From Stereum hirsutum FP-91666 SS1 (Eukaryota > Basidiomycota > Agaricomycetes > Russulales > Stereaceae), in NCBI RefSeq assembly GCF_000264905.1, contig NW_006763142.1, positions 537,353-601,352 of the forward strand: a stretch of DNA of 64,000 nt. The letters run 5' to 3'. Shown here one piece after another: positions 24,244 to 34,341 of the stretch. The notes under the pieces were generated by a model that made no database searches, was not told the DNA's origin, and saw only the letters and a list, made by a program, of their open reading frames with translations. Positions within the stretch are counted from its first letter, which is position 1, and each line of letters starts with the position of its first letter. Made by a program: the position numbers and the translations under genes.

Positions 24244-25578
24244 ATGACTACTTCCCTCGATTATCTCAAGCAGACCGGCACCGTCGTCGTCTCCGATTCA
24301 GGAGACTTCGAGTGTAAGTCCTCTTCCGTTGTATGGATGAAACCGGAGAGGTACAGTTCGGAATTTGCTGACGTATCTTGACGCTCTGCAGCCATCGATG
24401 TCTACAAACCCCAGGTGCGCTGAAATGTTCGTGGTATCGATGAAGCCCCAATTGACGGCGGATACTTTCGATAGGATGCTACCACCAACCCATCTCTCAT
24501 CCTTGCGGCCGTCAACAAGCCGCAATATGCTCGCTTGGTTGATGTCGCTGTGAAGTATGCCAAGGAGAAGTCATCTAACATTGATGAGCAGGCCAACCTT
24601 GCTATCGACCGTCTCGTAAGTATATCGTCTCTCACCATCTCCTCGCTTTAACCCCTGTCCGTGCTACCCTCTACCCAGCTCGTCGAGTTCGGCAAGGAAA
24701 TCCTCGCTCTCATCCCTGGCCGTGTCTCCACCGAGGTCGATGCGCGTCTTTCCTTCGATAAGGAGGGCACCAAGGCCAAGGCCAAGGAGCTCATCGCCCT
24801 CTACGACTCCATCGGCATCAAGAAGGAGCGTATCCTCATCAAGATCGCTTCGACATGGGAGGGCATCCAAGCCGCCCGTGAACTCGAGAAGGAGGACAAC
24901 ATCCACTGCAACTTGACTCTTCTTTTCGGCTTCGGTCAGGCCGTTGCTTGCGCTGAGGCTGGCGTCACGCTCATCTCGCCATTCGTCGGACGTGTAAGTG
25001 GCTCACTCCGTCCGATTGCATCATAATGTAGCTTTCGCTCCGACAGCGTCGGATCCTAACCTCCGATCACTTTTTATATCCTGTAGATCCTCGATTGGTA
25101 CAAGAAGAGCACTGGCAAGGACTACCAGGGCGATGAGGACCCCGGTGTCCAATCCGTGAAGAAGATCTTCAACTACTACAAGCAGCACCAATACAAGACC
25201 ATCGTCATGGGTGCTTCTTTCCGTAACGTGCGTCCCATTTCCTCATATCTATTCGCACTTCATCATCTGATAGGCTTGAATTGATAGGTCGGCGAGATCA
25301 AGGCCCTCGCTGGCGTTGACTTCCTCACCATCGCCCCACCCCTCCTCGAAGAGCTCAAGAAGTCGACAGAGCAGGTCCCCAAGAAGCTCAACGCGCAGAC
25401 CGCCGCTCAGGGCGAGCCTCTGGAGAAGGTCTCCTACATCGACAACGAGCCCGAGTTCCGCTGGGCACTCCTCCAGGACTCGATGGCCTTCGACAAGCTC
25501 CACGAAGGTATCAAGAAGTTCGCCGAGGATGGTGTCACGCTCAAGAACGTTCTCAAGGAGAAGCTCTCCAAGGCTTAA
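24244..25578 (+). CDS. TAL1: transaldolase
   Basis: Six exons (24244-24313, 24392-24414, 24475-24615, 24679-24993, 25087-25227, 25288-25578) encode 326 residues, the usual length for class-I transaldolase. The enzyme moves a dihydroxyacetone unit between sugar phosphates in the non-oxidative pentose phosphate pathway in the cytosol. Family marks in order are SGDFESI with the catalytic Asp near residue 20, [35 protein letters not shown] with the Schiff-base Lys at about 133, [25 protein letters not shown] and [14 protein letters not shown]. The TATA box at 24091 and strongly biased codon use suggest high expression. All introns are short. Confidence 0.97.
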
Positions 25579-26339
25579 GCGCCTCTGACGGTGATTCTTC
25601 ATGATTGGGACGGGCGGTTGAGTGGCGGAGACGATGATGACGGTACGAATTTGTATGCTCGTAGACGTTTTTCTTTCGTGTGGGTGTGCGAGTACGCAGG
25701 CAGAGAAGATAAAAAGCAATTGTTCATGTAATTCGGAAAAAGCAAAGGAATCGGCTACCATATAGACTTTCTTTGTTCTGTTTCTTGCACTGTTGGATCG
25801 TACGGATGGCTCTGGACTCCGGAAATGTTTGGTGAACGTCCATTCACGAACCATAAACGGGCGAATCACCGTGTGATACATCTGTTATCGATCACTCCGC
25901 GTTCCTCATGTATCGTAGGGTGAAGGGTATGAAGCTATGAAGTCAAGTCAGTAGAGAAGGTGGATACGAACGTGCACGCCTCGCAAATTTCGACGCCAGG
26001 ATAGGCACGGTCTGGTGTGGCGTTACTGTGGCCCCGGGGCGCTTTCTTCAGCTTTTCAGCCGCCTCACGCTAAATTTAGCGGTCGTTTTCGTTCCAAGGG
26101 GTTATACATGAATACTCGATTAGGATGTTGGCCGCGAATCACGATTTGGACCAGGTGTTACCACTGATTGGTCCAGTCAGCAAAACGTTCTAGTACGGTA
26201 TCAAACTGGCATTCCGTATGGCTCGACTTGGGCCCGGGAACCCTCTTAGTCTGCCTTCGTCATTCCCTTCCGACCGTACGTAGTACCATCACTAGGTACT
26301 AACGTTCAACATCCATATTCCCCGGGAGCGCATGCGCTA
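25579..26339. other. intergenic, 3' flank of transaldolase
   Basis: This holds the 3' untranslated region of transaldolase and about 600 nt with no convincing ORF. It ends at the target-site duplication of the inserted element. Confidence 0.5.
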
Positions 26340-26347
26340 GCGAAAGC
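26340..26347. repeat. left 8-bp target-site duplication
   Basis: GCGAAAGC directly abuts the left inverted repeat. The identical 8 bp follow the right inverted repeat at 27039-27046. Confidence 0.85.
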
Positions 26348-27038
26348 CAAGGGGAGCTGACAAATATAATGAATAACCGGGACCTGGTTAGTTAGTTAGG
26401 CCGTCGGGCCACTTAAAAATTTTTTGGACCCCACCCAGAAAATCGCCAAAAAATCGCCAAAATAATACATTGGGCTGTGAGCGATATAGGTATCATGTGC
26501 TGATGCTAATTGTATTATTATAGAACCATTTTGTGGGCAAAATGTTGATGACTGGGTCAAAACTAGAGTGAAATAATTAAGAGTTTCGCCGTTGGGCAGT
26601 CTTACGCAAAGCTCAGACTGGTAAATTGAGTGTGATTGAGCAGCCATGCATCATGGAAATATAGAAGCGTAAGGTTTGGGCTCAGAGGCTAGGGCAGGGG
26701 AAGATCGACGTCAACGGCGAACATAACCTAGCCTAGGCTAGGGTAGGGGAAGATCGACGTCAACGGCGAACATAACCTAGCCTAGGCTAGGGTAGGGGAA
26801 GATCGACGTCAACGGCGAACATAACCTAGCCTAATTCAAGTGCAGATTGAATGATAGACTGATTATAGATCACTTATACTTCATTCCCCAAAAGAAATAA
26901 AGAGCGGAGATTCTTCTGATTGGCTCAGAAATATTATTTAAATCATTTAAATATTAATTACAGTTAGTTAGTTCACCCCTCGCCTCCCTTAAAAAAAATC
27001 GACTCCCGGTGTTTCATTCAGGATCTCAGCTCCCCTTG
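26348..27038. mobile_element. non-autonomous hAT-like element (MITE), 691 bp
   Basis: The element begins CAAGGGGAGCTGA (26348-26360) and ends with its exact reverse complement TCAGCTCCCCTTG (27026-27038). An 8-bp direct repeat, GCGAAAGC, flanks it on both sides. A weaker match continues for 22 bp inside each terminus, with ACCGGGA shared near the inner end. Eight-base target duplications with short CA-starting inverted repeats are characteristic of hAT transposons. The interior is AT-rich and has no transposase; the longest ORF is 83 codons on the minus strand and has no recognised domain. It also contains a 49-bp tandem repeat. The perfect target duplication and termini point to a fairly recent insertion. 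Confidence 0.85.
26686..26832. repeat. 49-bp tandem repeat, three copies
   Basis: Copies at 26686-26734, 26735-26783 and 26784-26832 differ only at unit position 10 (C in copy 1, T in copies 2 and 3). Each junction creates the 16-bp perfect palindrome CCTAGCCTAGGCTAGG (26727-26742 and 26776-26791). The array lies wholly inside the MITE. Confidence 0.92.
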
Positions 27039-27046
27039 GCGAAAGC
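27039..27046. repeat. right 8-bp target-site duplication
   Basis: GCGAAAGC, identical to 26340-26347. Confidence 0.85.
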
Positions 27047-27462
27047 CACACCTATAACCCAAGGACGTTATGTCAGCATAGCGCTCACAGCTACTAGCGA
27101 GTCATTGCTGAATACTGACAGTCACGGATAGCGCGACAGATGGCGATGTCGGGGAAGAAGGGGAAGAGGAAGGAGAGGGCGGGAGCTGACGACATGGAGC
27201 TATGATGGACGGGTTTTCTTTCTTTTTTCTCCTTCCTTTTCTTTTCTTTTAATTCTTCTTCGGAGCACAAGCTAAGCTCCGAGACTTCTATCGACGGCTG
27301 AATGTTAGAGTTCGGATTTTACAGTGTGGTGACTGCTGAGGTGTCTCAGACCCCACTCCTGCATGTACTTACTTAGGTACGCACAAAGCGCCCCTCGCCT
27401 TTATGGCGGCGCTATACAAATACAGTTGATTTAAAAATAAAAATAAATAAAAATAAAAATAA
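27047..27462. other. spacer with pyrimidine tract and A-rich tract
   Basis: No gene is seen. A CT-rich tract lies at about 27218-27262 and an A-rich (AAAAT)n tract at 27433-27462. The A-rich tract runs directly into the P450 fragment, which marks an abrupt junction. Confidence 0.5.
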
Positions 27463-27717
27463 ATGGCGATGTCTTCGATGTGGGTTGCCATCGCCCCGAT
27501 CCTCGCTTGTCTCAATATTCGAAAAGCAGTCGACGAGCAAGGAGCCGTCATTGAACCATCAGGAGAATATACGTCAGGTATCCTCGTGTGAGTCAGCATT
27601 GCAAGGCTATAAATTTGGTATCGCAACTTCAACACTGATTTCCGTTTCAGCCGACCTTTACCTTTCGAGTGCTTGATAGAGCCACGCTCCCCTTGCGGCC
27701 TTGATCATAGAGGCTAG
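27463..27717 (+). pseudogene. C-terminal fragment of a cytochrome P450 gene
   Basis: The frame from 27463 reads MAMSSMWVAIAPILACLNIR, then AVDEQGAVIEPSGEYTSGIL. This aligns with exon 14 of the intact P450 at 30277-30409 (AMSSMWIAMVSILSCFDIR, then EPSGEYTSGIV). A GTGAGT donor and a TTTCAG acceptor follow, then RPLPFECLIEPRSP, matching exon 15 (QPLPFKCSIRPRSP). The end of the fragment has a small deletion that changes the last residues. No heme-binding exon or any earlier P450 exon can be found upstream; the homology stops at an A-rich tract. It is therefore a non-functional remnant of a tandem P450 duplicate. Confidence 0.85.
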
Positions 27718-28140
27718 CTCTGAATAGCCATATTTGAAGTCATTCTGGTTCTGAACAAAGTGCTACCCGGTGCGGCACTCATTCCGACGATTCTCATGGC
27801 TTTTACACGGAAGACGCTGCCAAAATTAGTTACCGCACTAGACATTCTATTGTTAACGACGCCCTTTTTCATATGCCAGACCTTTCTAGTAACGGCTTGC
27901 GCTCTTCTGCAGAGTTTTTCTTTCCCTGCTTGCTCGTACTAAGAAAGACACGTGGCTCAGATATGCTTCGTTTCATGGCCCAAAACAGATCCTTCCATGC
28001 AGTTGTGCCAATGTGAAGTTTAGCTCCATGCTGTATTTGGTGGTATTGCTTGGTTTCTGCTCGCCGGGCCTCACGATCCTATAACTGCTCGAGCCTATAA
28101 AATGACAACGTACCTGTCTCTTCCCCTTGAGTTGCCCGCC
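27718..28140. other. spacer and promoter of the P450 gene
   Basis: One short hydrophobic plus-strand frame (27760-27942) has no recognised domain. The TATA box of the P450 lies at its end. Confidence 0.45.
28096..28102 (+). promoter_or_regulatory. TATA box of the P450 gene
   Basis: TATAAAA overlaps the first in-frame ATG (28102). Transcription would normally start about 30 nt further on, so the ATG at 28141 is the more likely translation start. Confidence 0.5.
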
Positions 28141-30539
28141 ATGCCTTTGTATACCGTCGGCGTTTTTCTGACTCTACTTTCTATCGGACTAACCACTATT
28201 ACTCTACTCAACTATCTACGCACAAGGCATCGTCTCCCCTTGCCCCCCGGTCCTCCCAGATGGCCAATCATAGCCAACCTATTTCAAGTACCCATTCACA
28301 ATCGGGCGGAGGTGTTTCACCTCTGGAGCACGAAGTACAGTAAGTTGATACCCCATCCTCTTCCTTCCTGGTCGTCTAATGCTGACAACACAGCAATTCT
28401 CCCCTTCTGCAATACGTAGAATCCGATGTTATATATTTCTCAGCTGCAGGCTTGCCAATCTTGGTTCTCGATACCGCAGATGCAGCAATTGAGCTACTTG
28501 AGAAACGATCTTCGATCTATTCGAGCAGGCCAGTGTTTACCTTGGTACAAGTGGTCTAATATTTTCGATACTGATGTGAGTATAATTAGACCACGTCTTA
28601 TCATGCTAAATGAAATGTAAGTTTCCTGCAACTCGCTTTGAGCTTGAGGCATATTGATTCTTGGTGCAGGATAGGATGGGAATGGTCCACGCCCTTCCTT
28701 CCCTATGGTGAGTGTACTTAAGATGTGCTCAACCAGGATCTTGTTGCTCACAATATCTATGACCTTCTCAGGTGATGCCTGGAGACGACAGCGGAAGATT
28801 TTTCACCAAGAGTTCAGCCGAAGCACTATCGCCCACTTTAGACCGCACGAGCTTGCCGGATCACGCATGATGTTACGAAACCTTCTGCACTCCCCTCAGA
28901 AATTCGAGGCACACATCAAGCAGTAAAGCCTGTTCTCTCCGTCACCTCATTTTACTCTTTTAACTATCGCTGAACCGGGCCCACTTAGCTTTGCCGGATA
29001 CTTAATACTGCTTCTTGCCTATGGGATCGAAGTCCATTCTAGTAACGACCCTCTCATTGTCACAGCTGAACGCGCCATGGAAGGAATAATTGTGGCGACG
29101 CTTCCTGGCCGCTTCCTGGTCGATTTCATACCATTACGTGCGCACATCACCTGCTCTGTACAAATCTGCGGTCAAACAACTTTTTCCCTCTGTTCAGTAC
29201 GCTACGTACCTCCTTGGTTTCCTTTTGCGAACTTCAAACGATTGGCAGTTGCATGGAGACTCCACATGAACGACGTGCTCAACAAGTCTTTTGATATGGC
29301 AAAGAAGTCCATGGTCCGTAATTTGAACTACGTTGACTCGTGCATTGTGTTGACCACATTCTCTGGATCCCCAGTCTTCTTCTTCTGCCATACCCTCCGT
29401 TACATCTCATGGGCTTGAAGCTATCGAGGCGGAGGATGGCCAAGACCGTGCAAGCATGGAGCTTGACTTACAGAAGGCAGTGGGGTCCATGTACATCGGT
29501 GCGTTGCCCTTACTAGATTCGTCTCATCACTAGATGACATGATGTTGGTTTAGGGGGATCCGACACGGCACGTAATACCAGTTACATACCGATTTGTTCC
29601 CTCACATTCAGTGAATACTAGTAGACTGTATCATCTTTGCAGTCATTCTTCCTAGAGATGACGCGCCGTCCAGATATACAGGAAAGGGCACAGCGTGAGA
29701 TAGACGACTTTGTGGGGAGCGATAGACTCCCCTCCTTCGACGACGAAAATTCGTTGCCCTATGTGACAGCACTTCTTAAAGAAATCCTGAGATTCAGCCC
29801 TGTGGCTCCCTGTGGTATGGTATCTCGTATTTATTACTGTACGACATTGATCTTACTGTTGGTATATTCTATGCAGCTGGTCTCCGCGAGCTTACGGCGG
29901 ATGATGTCTACAAAGGATATCACATGCCCGCAGGGTCGGTCGTGTTGGTGAATGTATGGTTCGTCCTCTTCTTCTACAACTATCTTATTCGATACTGGGG
30001 CACTCATTTATCGATATCAATTAGGGCAATATTGCATGACCCAAGTATGGTTCACCTTCATTGCATGACTCACATCTAACCTTTGGGTTTTACAGTCGAA
30101 TATCCTGAACCAGAGCGATTCAATCCTGACCGTTTTTTGAAGGACGGAAAGCTCAATCCGGAAGTCAAAGACCCCGCGACTGCAGCATTCGGCTTTGGTC
30201 GACGTATTTGTCCTGGTCAGTAACAACGACACCTCTACGATTCTGTACAAGTACTAGTCTGATCATCAATATATAGCGCGCCACATGGCCATGTCATCGA
30301 TGTGGATCGCTATGGTCTCGATCCTTTCCTGCTTTGACATCCGAAAAGCTGTCGACGAGAAAGGAGTTCACATCGAGCCATCGGGAGAATACACCTCGGG
30401 GATCGTCACGTAAGTTGTCAGTGTACTTGAATTTATGTGTCTCAGACTGATCACAGGGGCATCTCATAGGCAACCCTTGCCTTTCAAGTGTTCAATAAGA
30501 CCGCGTTCTCCTAAGCATGCAGCCTTGATCATGGCCTGA
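28141..30539 (+). CDS. cytochrome P450 monooxygenase
   Basis: Fifteen exons are predicted, with ends at 28339, 28420-28528, 28590-28616, 28670-28707, 28772-28922, 28989-29137, 29198-29313, 29375-29498, 29554-29567, 29625-29814, 29877-29958, 30025-30044, 30096-30215, 30277-30409 and 30470-30539 (513 residues). An N-terminal membrane anchor precedes the LPLPPGPPRWP hinge. Later marks are WRRQRKIFHQEF (C helix), GGSDTTVSS (I-helix oxygen-binding region), KEILRFSP (ExxR, K helix), PERFNPDRF and the heme loop FGFGRRICPG. It is a haem monooxygenase of the endoplasmic reticulum; the substrate cannot be told. Introns 28529-28589 and 29568-29624 keep the frame only if they start with GC (GCCAGT, GCACGT). 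This may mean real GC-AG introns or early decay. A related tail fragment lies upstream. Confidence 0.88.
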
Positions 30540-30689
30540 AGAATACGCAGCCGTGAATCAGTCTGTTACTGCACGGCAGAAATGATATATCTGTGGAGAT
30601 TGCAGACTTCAATCCGCACCACAAAGTCGTGCACGAGGCAAAATTTACTTAGACTATCACTATGCGAAACCATTATGTTGTATGTGTCG

Positions 30690-32860
30690 TCACAGCGCGT
30701 TCGATTTGCAGGTGAACGGCTTGCCGACGTCTCCTGCTTTGTACTTTTCGACGATAGACAAGACCGAGACCTATTCAATGAGAAAGCCCGGAAGTAAACA
30801 GAATCAGCACAAATTCCATGACAAGAAATCGTTCAGAAAGCGACTCAGCGTTCATGCTGAGAGACACGACATAGTAAGCGGACAAGTGAGCAGTGAACGT
30901 ACATATGTTCCTGCACCGGTGATGTAAAACCCGAAGACGATAAGGAAATAATTCAACATAGTTTCAGCCTTGCGAAGTGGGCTTGACCATCTTGAACCTC
31001 TCGGATAGAGAACAAGGTATGACATGCCCCAAAATATGAACCTGGGTTCAAACGAAAATTTCAGTAACATCCAGTGAGACAAGAGTATGTGGACGTAACA
31101 CACCCAAACAGTCCATCTGGTGTACAAGTCAGATTAACCGGAGTTCGTGCGAGGTGAAAAGATGTAAGGATTCTCGAACTCACCGAAGAGCGAGCTCATG
31201 AGACTGAGTAGGTCAGAGAAGAAGGGTATCGCTTCTGCGATGACGAACGCGATGATCCAGGTAACGGCAATGATACCCGTCCACGTCGTCCAAGCTTGTA
31301 CTGTGTTGGCATGTTTATGCTCTGAATCATGAAAAATGCGGAAAAACACGAAGCGAGCCGTGACTGACTGATGTTCGGGACAAGAACGTAGGTAAGGCGA
31401 TATGAACGAGAAAAATGAGAACATCAGATAATAAAATCACGAAGAAGCTCACCGAATACAAAGCACCAATGTATATGATCGTCGGGATCGTAAAGCAAAA
31501 GGCGATCTTCTTGAAGGCGGGCTGAAGAGAGCCTAACGCAGGCGAAACAATGTACTGGTTCCCGGTGTAGTTGTAAACTATGATGCCTGTAAGGGAGAAG
31601 AGCACGACTTCGGAGATCGTACAGGCCCAGAGTGCTGGACAACATCGTCAGGTTCTGGATACCGAGTTGAGGAGAGGAAGTAAAAGATACCTTTCGGAAA
31701 ATCGTTAGGGTTTTCCATTTCCGCTATGAACTGGAGAAGGGTCATCATATAAGGGTCTTTTATAGCTAGATCAGTACGGAGACGTACGGTAGGCAGAGTA
31801 ATCTGCCCAACAAGAGCGTAGCTGATATTGAGGAAGGCTGACATCGCTGTAGGTGTAAAGCGGTTAGATCAACGAGCCAGTTCACATGAAATAGGTAAAA
31901 CCAAGCTTACCATAAACATACGTCGTTCCCGAAAGTGGCCACAATGTGACGGTAGGGGCTTCACCAGTGAATCCGACTGGCTGGTCCTGTGTTGCAGAAA
32001 AGACGACAACAAGCAAACCGGCGATAGTCATCATCATAGCGCTGAATATCCCAAACCAGCTCAGTTGGTCCAAAGTCCGCGGGAGGCTGAAGACGAAACA
32101 GACAGCGGCGGTGATGGCAGAAAAAGCAACGGTACACGCAGAGGACCCGGACAGGGTATTCAAGAGTTCTGCGCCGATTAAGCAGTGGATTGCTGAAGCA
32201 AGGTTGGGAATAAAGCACGCGTCGAGATATTGAATATGATTGTGAGACTGACCTTGTATGAACACGTTACACAAGATGAACATGACGGATGTGAAGTGAT
32301 ACGCAAACCTGGATCCTCCAAAGATCACCAAGGCTACGTCGCAGCCGTCTCTGATCTCTGGGTGCTTCAAGCAGAGGCGCCACAATATCAGAGATGTATA
32401 CTGGACACTGGCGGCACAGATGACGGTCATTATCACTCCTGGGACGATGCCAACGATAGAAAACGCCCTGTACAGCATACAGGGTAAAAATTTCGTCAGC
32501 GACATGTCCGAGCGAGCCTGGAGCTGCCCGATGACGCGAGTGTGGACGCGCACCATGGAAATGTTAATACAGCCAGAGATATATATTCTGAGAACAGAAG
32601 TCCAGCCGTCTGGGTAAAAACACGCGTCAGGCCTCTATTCATGCTCAACTACGATAGAGAGTTCTCACCTTCTGCCAGGAGCACGTCCGAAATTGCACAT
32701 CATGCACCCTCTCCAGGTTAATATGCTCCGAGACGCCGTAGTCGCTTGATGTATCCGAAGAGTCGTATTCCTCATCCTCACCTCTGACCAGTCTCCGAGA
32801 CTCCCCAATATCTCTAGGGTCATACTCCACCGTCCGTGTCCTTTTCAATGCGAATGACAT
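30690..32860 (-). CDS. amino-acid transporter, AAAP family (AVT-like)
   Basis: Eleven minus-strand exons: 32669-32860, 32554-32609, 32253-32467, 31911-32192, 31788-31846, 31691-31730, 31453-31634, 31184-31367, 31104-31116, 30903-31041 and 30690-30770 (480 residues). A charged, acidic N-terminus of about 55 residues precedes SWQKTAGLLFSEYISLAVLT, the first membrane helix of this family. Further marks are HPEIRDGCDVALVIFGG, CLIGAELLNTLSG, GQITLPTFIAEMENPNDFPK and NYTGNQYIVSPALGSL, then the last helices and VEKYKAGDVGKPFTC. About ten or eleven membrane segments are visible. The protein should move neutral amino acids by proton coupling across the plasma or vacuolar membrane. One exon is only 13 nt. 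The gene converges on the P450, with 150 nt between stop codons. Confidence 0.9.
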
Positions 32861-34341
32861 GGTGCCGCAGTGCCTAGGATCTAACGCGGAGAAGCATCGA
32901 TGCAGGCTGCAGAACAATACTTATCGAGACATCTCAAGGGGCATATAGAATTCTACGAGCCGAGAAATGACAGCACGGCGTCTGATAAGAGCATTGCGGT
33001 CCAGTAGAGAATAGAACAATGACTTCTTGAAAAGGAGACCATATCGCCGCTTGTAGCACCAGGATCCTCGTGACGCTGTAGCCTGCTGTAGCATGGTGGT
33101 GGTGAGGTTCATTGGGTGCCACCCCGCGCCACCTACACTTACCTGAGAGGAAACCCTAACCCAGCCTGATCTGTTTTGCGCTTCGGGAGGCTTCGGGCCG
33201 CTGCCTCACTGAGGCTCAGTCAGACACACCGTCAAGCACGCAGCTTGCACGTAGCCAACAACAATAGCTCGCAACTTACCTAGTACTCTCTACGGTTATC
33301 TTGGCCTACGCCGTGCTCGTAATCTCTTGGAACAACCTCGAGTTTGGTAGTTGACAGAATTTTTGAAACGATTGCATGGTGTCGACTTGACCGGTATGAT
33401 GAGACTGTCCTGGATGCGATGTTCGGAGAGCTCGGCATGTGCAGTTCAGACCTGCTCGTGAAGGTGGCTCGGGATTTCAGCACTATGACATGTCCAACTG
33501 GGCGTTGTTGAACAGTCTCGTCCTCACGAATCATTTGATATCATTTATGCATCACCTTGATACCCTCGCCTAGTCCGAGCGGCCATCCACATCGCAACTC
33601 ATAACGAGTTTCACAGTATATATATCATGATGCATAATACGCCATGAATCATGACAAACAAGGATATATATCTGCGATATCTTGGAAGGAAGGAAGGAAG
33701 GAAGGAAGTTGGAGACTGCCAGTGCGTAGGCATTGGAAGGTTGCAGTCAGGATCTTGCCAGCAAATATATCGGTCTGAGGCGCGTCTTTCGTGCATCTTA
33801 TTTTCCGATCCGGACGCGGCAGCTTTAAGCAGGGTGTTCCCCTGCTAGCTTATGATCCTTCAAGATGGCAACGACCTGGGCGGAAGGTCCGTCGAGGAGC
33901 CCTCAAATGATGCGTATCCACTGCCGCGGCCCTCCCTACGACGGCACATGGCGCGGTTGACACACCTGTATTATTGCTTAAACTTATCCCAGACGCTGTG
34001 TGCTGATGAGCCCGAGCGGGCTCGAGCCCATACTAGAATATCATGGGCACCCCGAGCCTTGAAGAGCTTTGAAGAATGCGGCACCAGCAGCGACGCGAGT
34101 TCAAAGCGGAATCAAGGGGTCCTGATCGGGATGTTGCCAAGATCGCTTCCTAAGCTTCTAAGGCGAGACCACGACGGCGCAGCGTGCCTTCCGGAACAGA
34201 ATGTTCTTGCGGTAGGCAGCGAATTCGAATATATACCCTTCCTCCCCTCTCCACTCTGGCCCTCTTCTTATTCTCTCTTCCCCACATCCTACCGTTACGA
34301 ACTCCCCATAATTATATTCCTTCAAAAAGCCCATTGTCGAC
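32861..34341. other. divergent intergenic region with a GGAA microsatellite
   Basis: This is the promoter area of the transporter (-) and the bestrophin-like gene (+). A (GGAA)n run lies at 33684-33708 and an AT-rich stretch near 33617-33675. A 197-codon frame at 33852-34445 overlaps the bestrophin start out of frame and I do not accept it as a gene. TATATA at about 34230 may serve the bestrophin gene. Confidence 0.45.

Noticed and set aside
26396..26647. 83-codon minus-strand ORF inside the MITE
   Set aside because: Non-autonomous element interior; no transposase motif or other domain, so probably chance.
33684..33708. GGAA repeats considered as a CRISPR-like or regulatory array
   Set aside because: It is a simple 4-bp microsatellite; no spacers or longer repeats.
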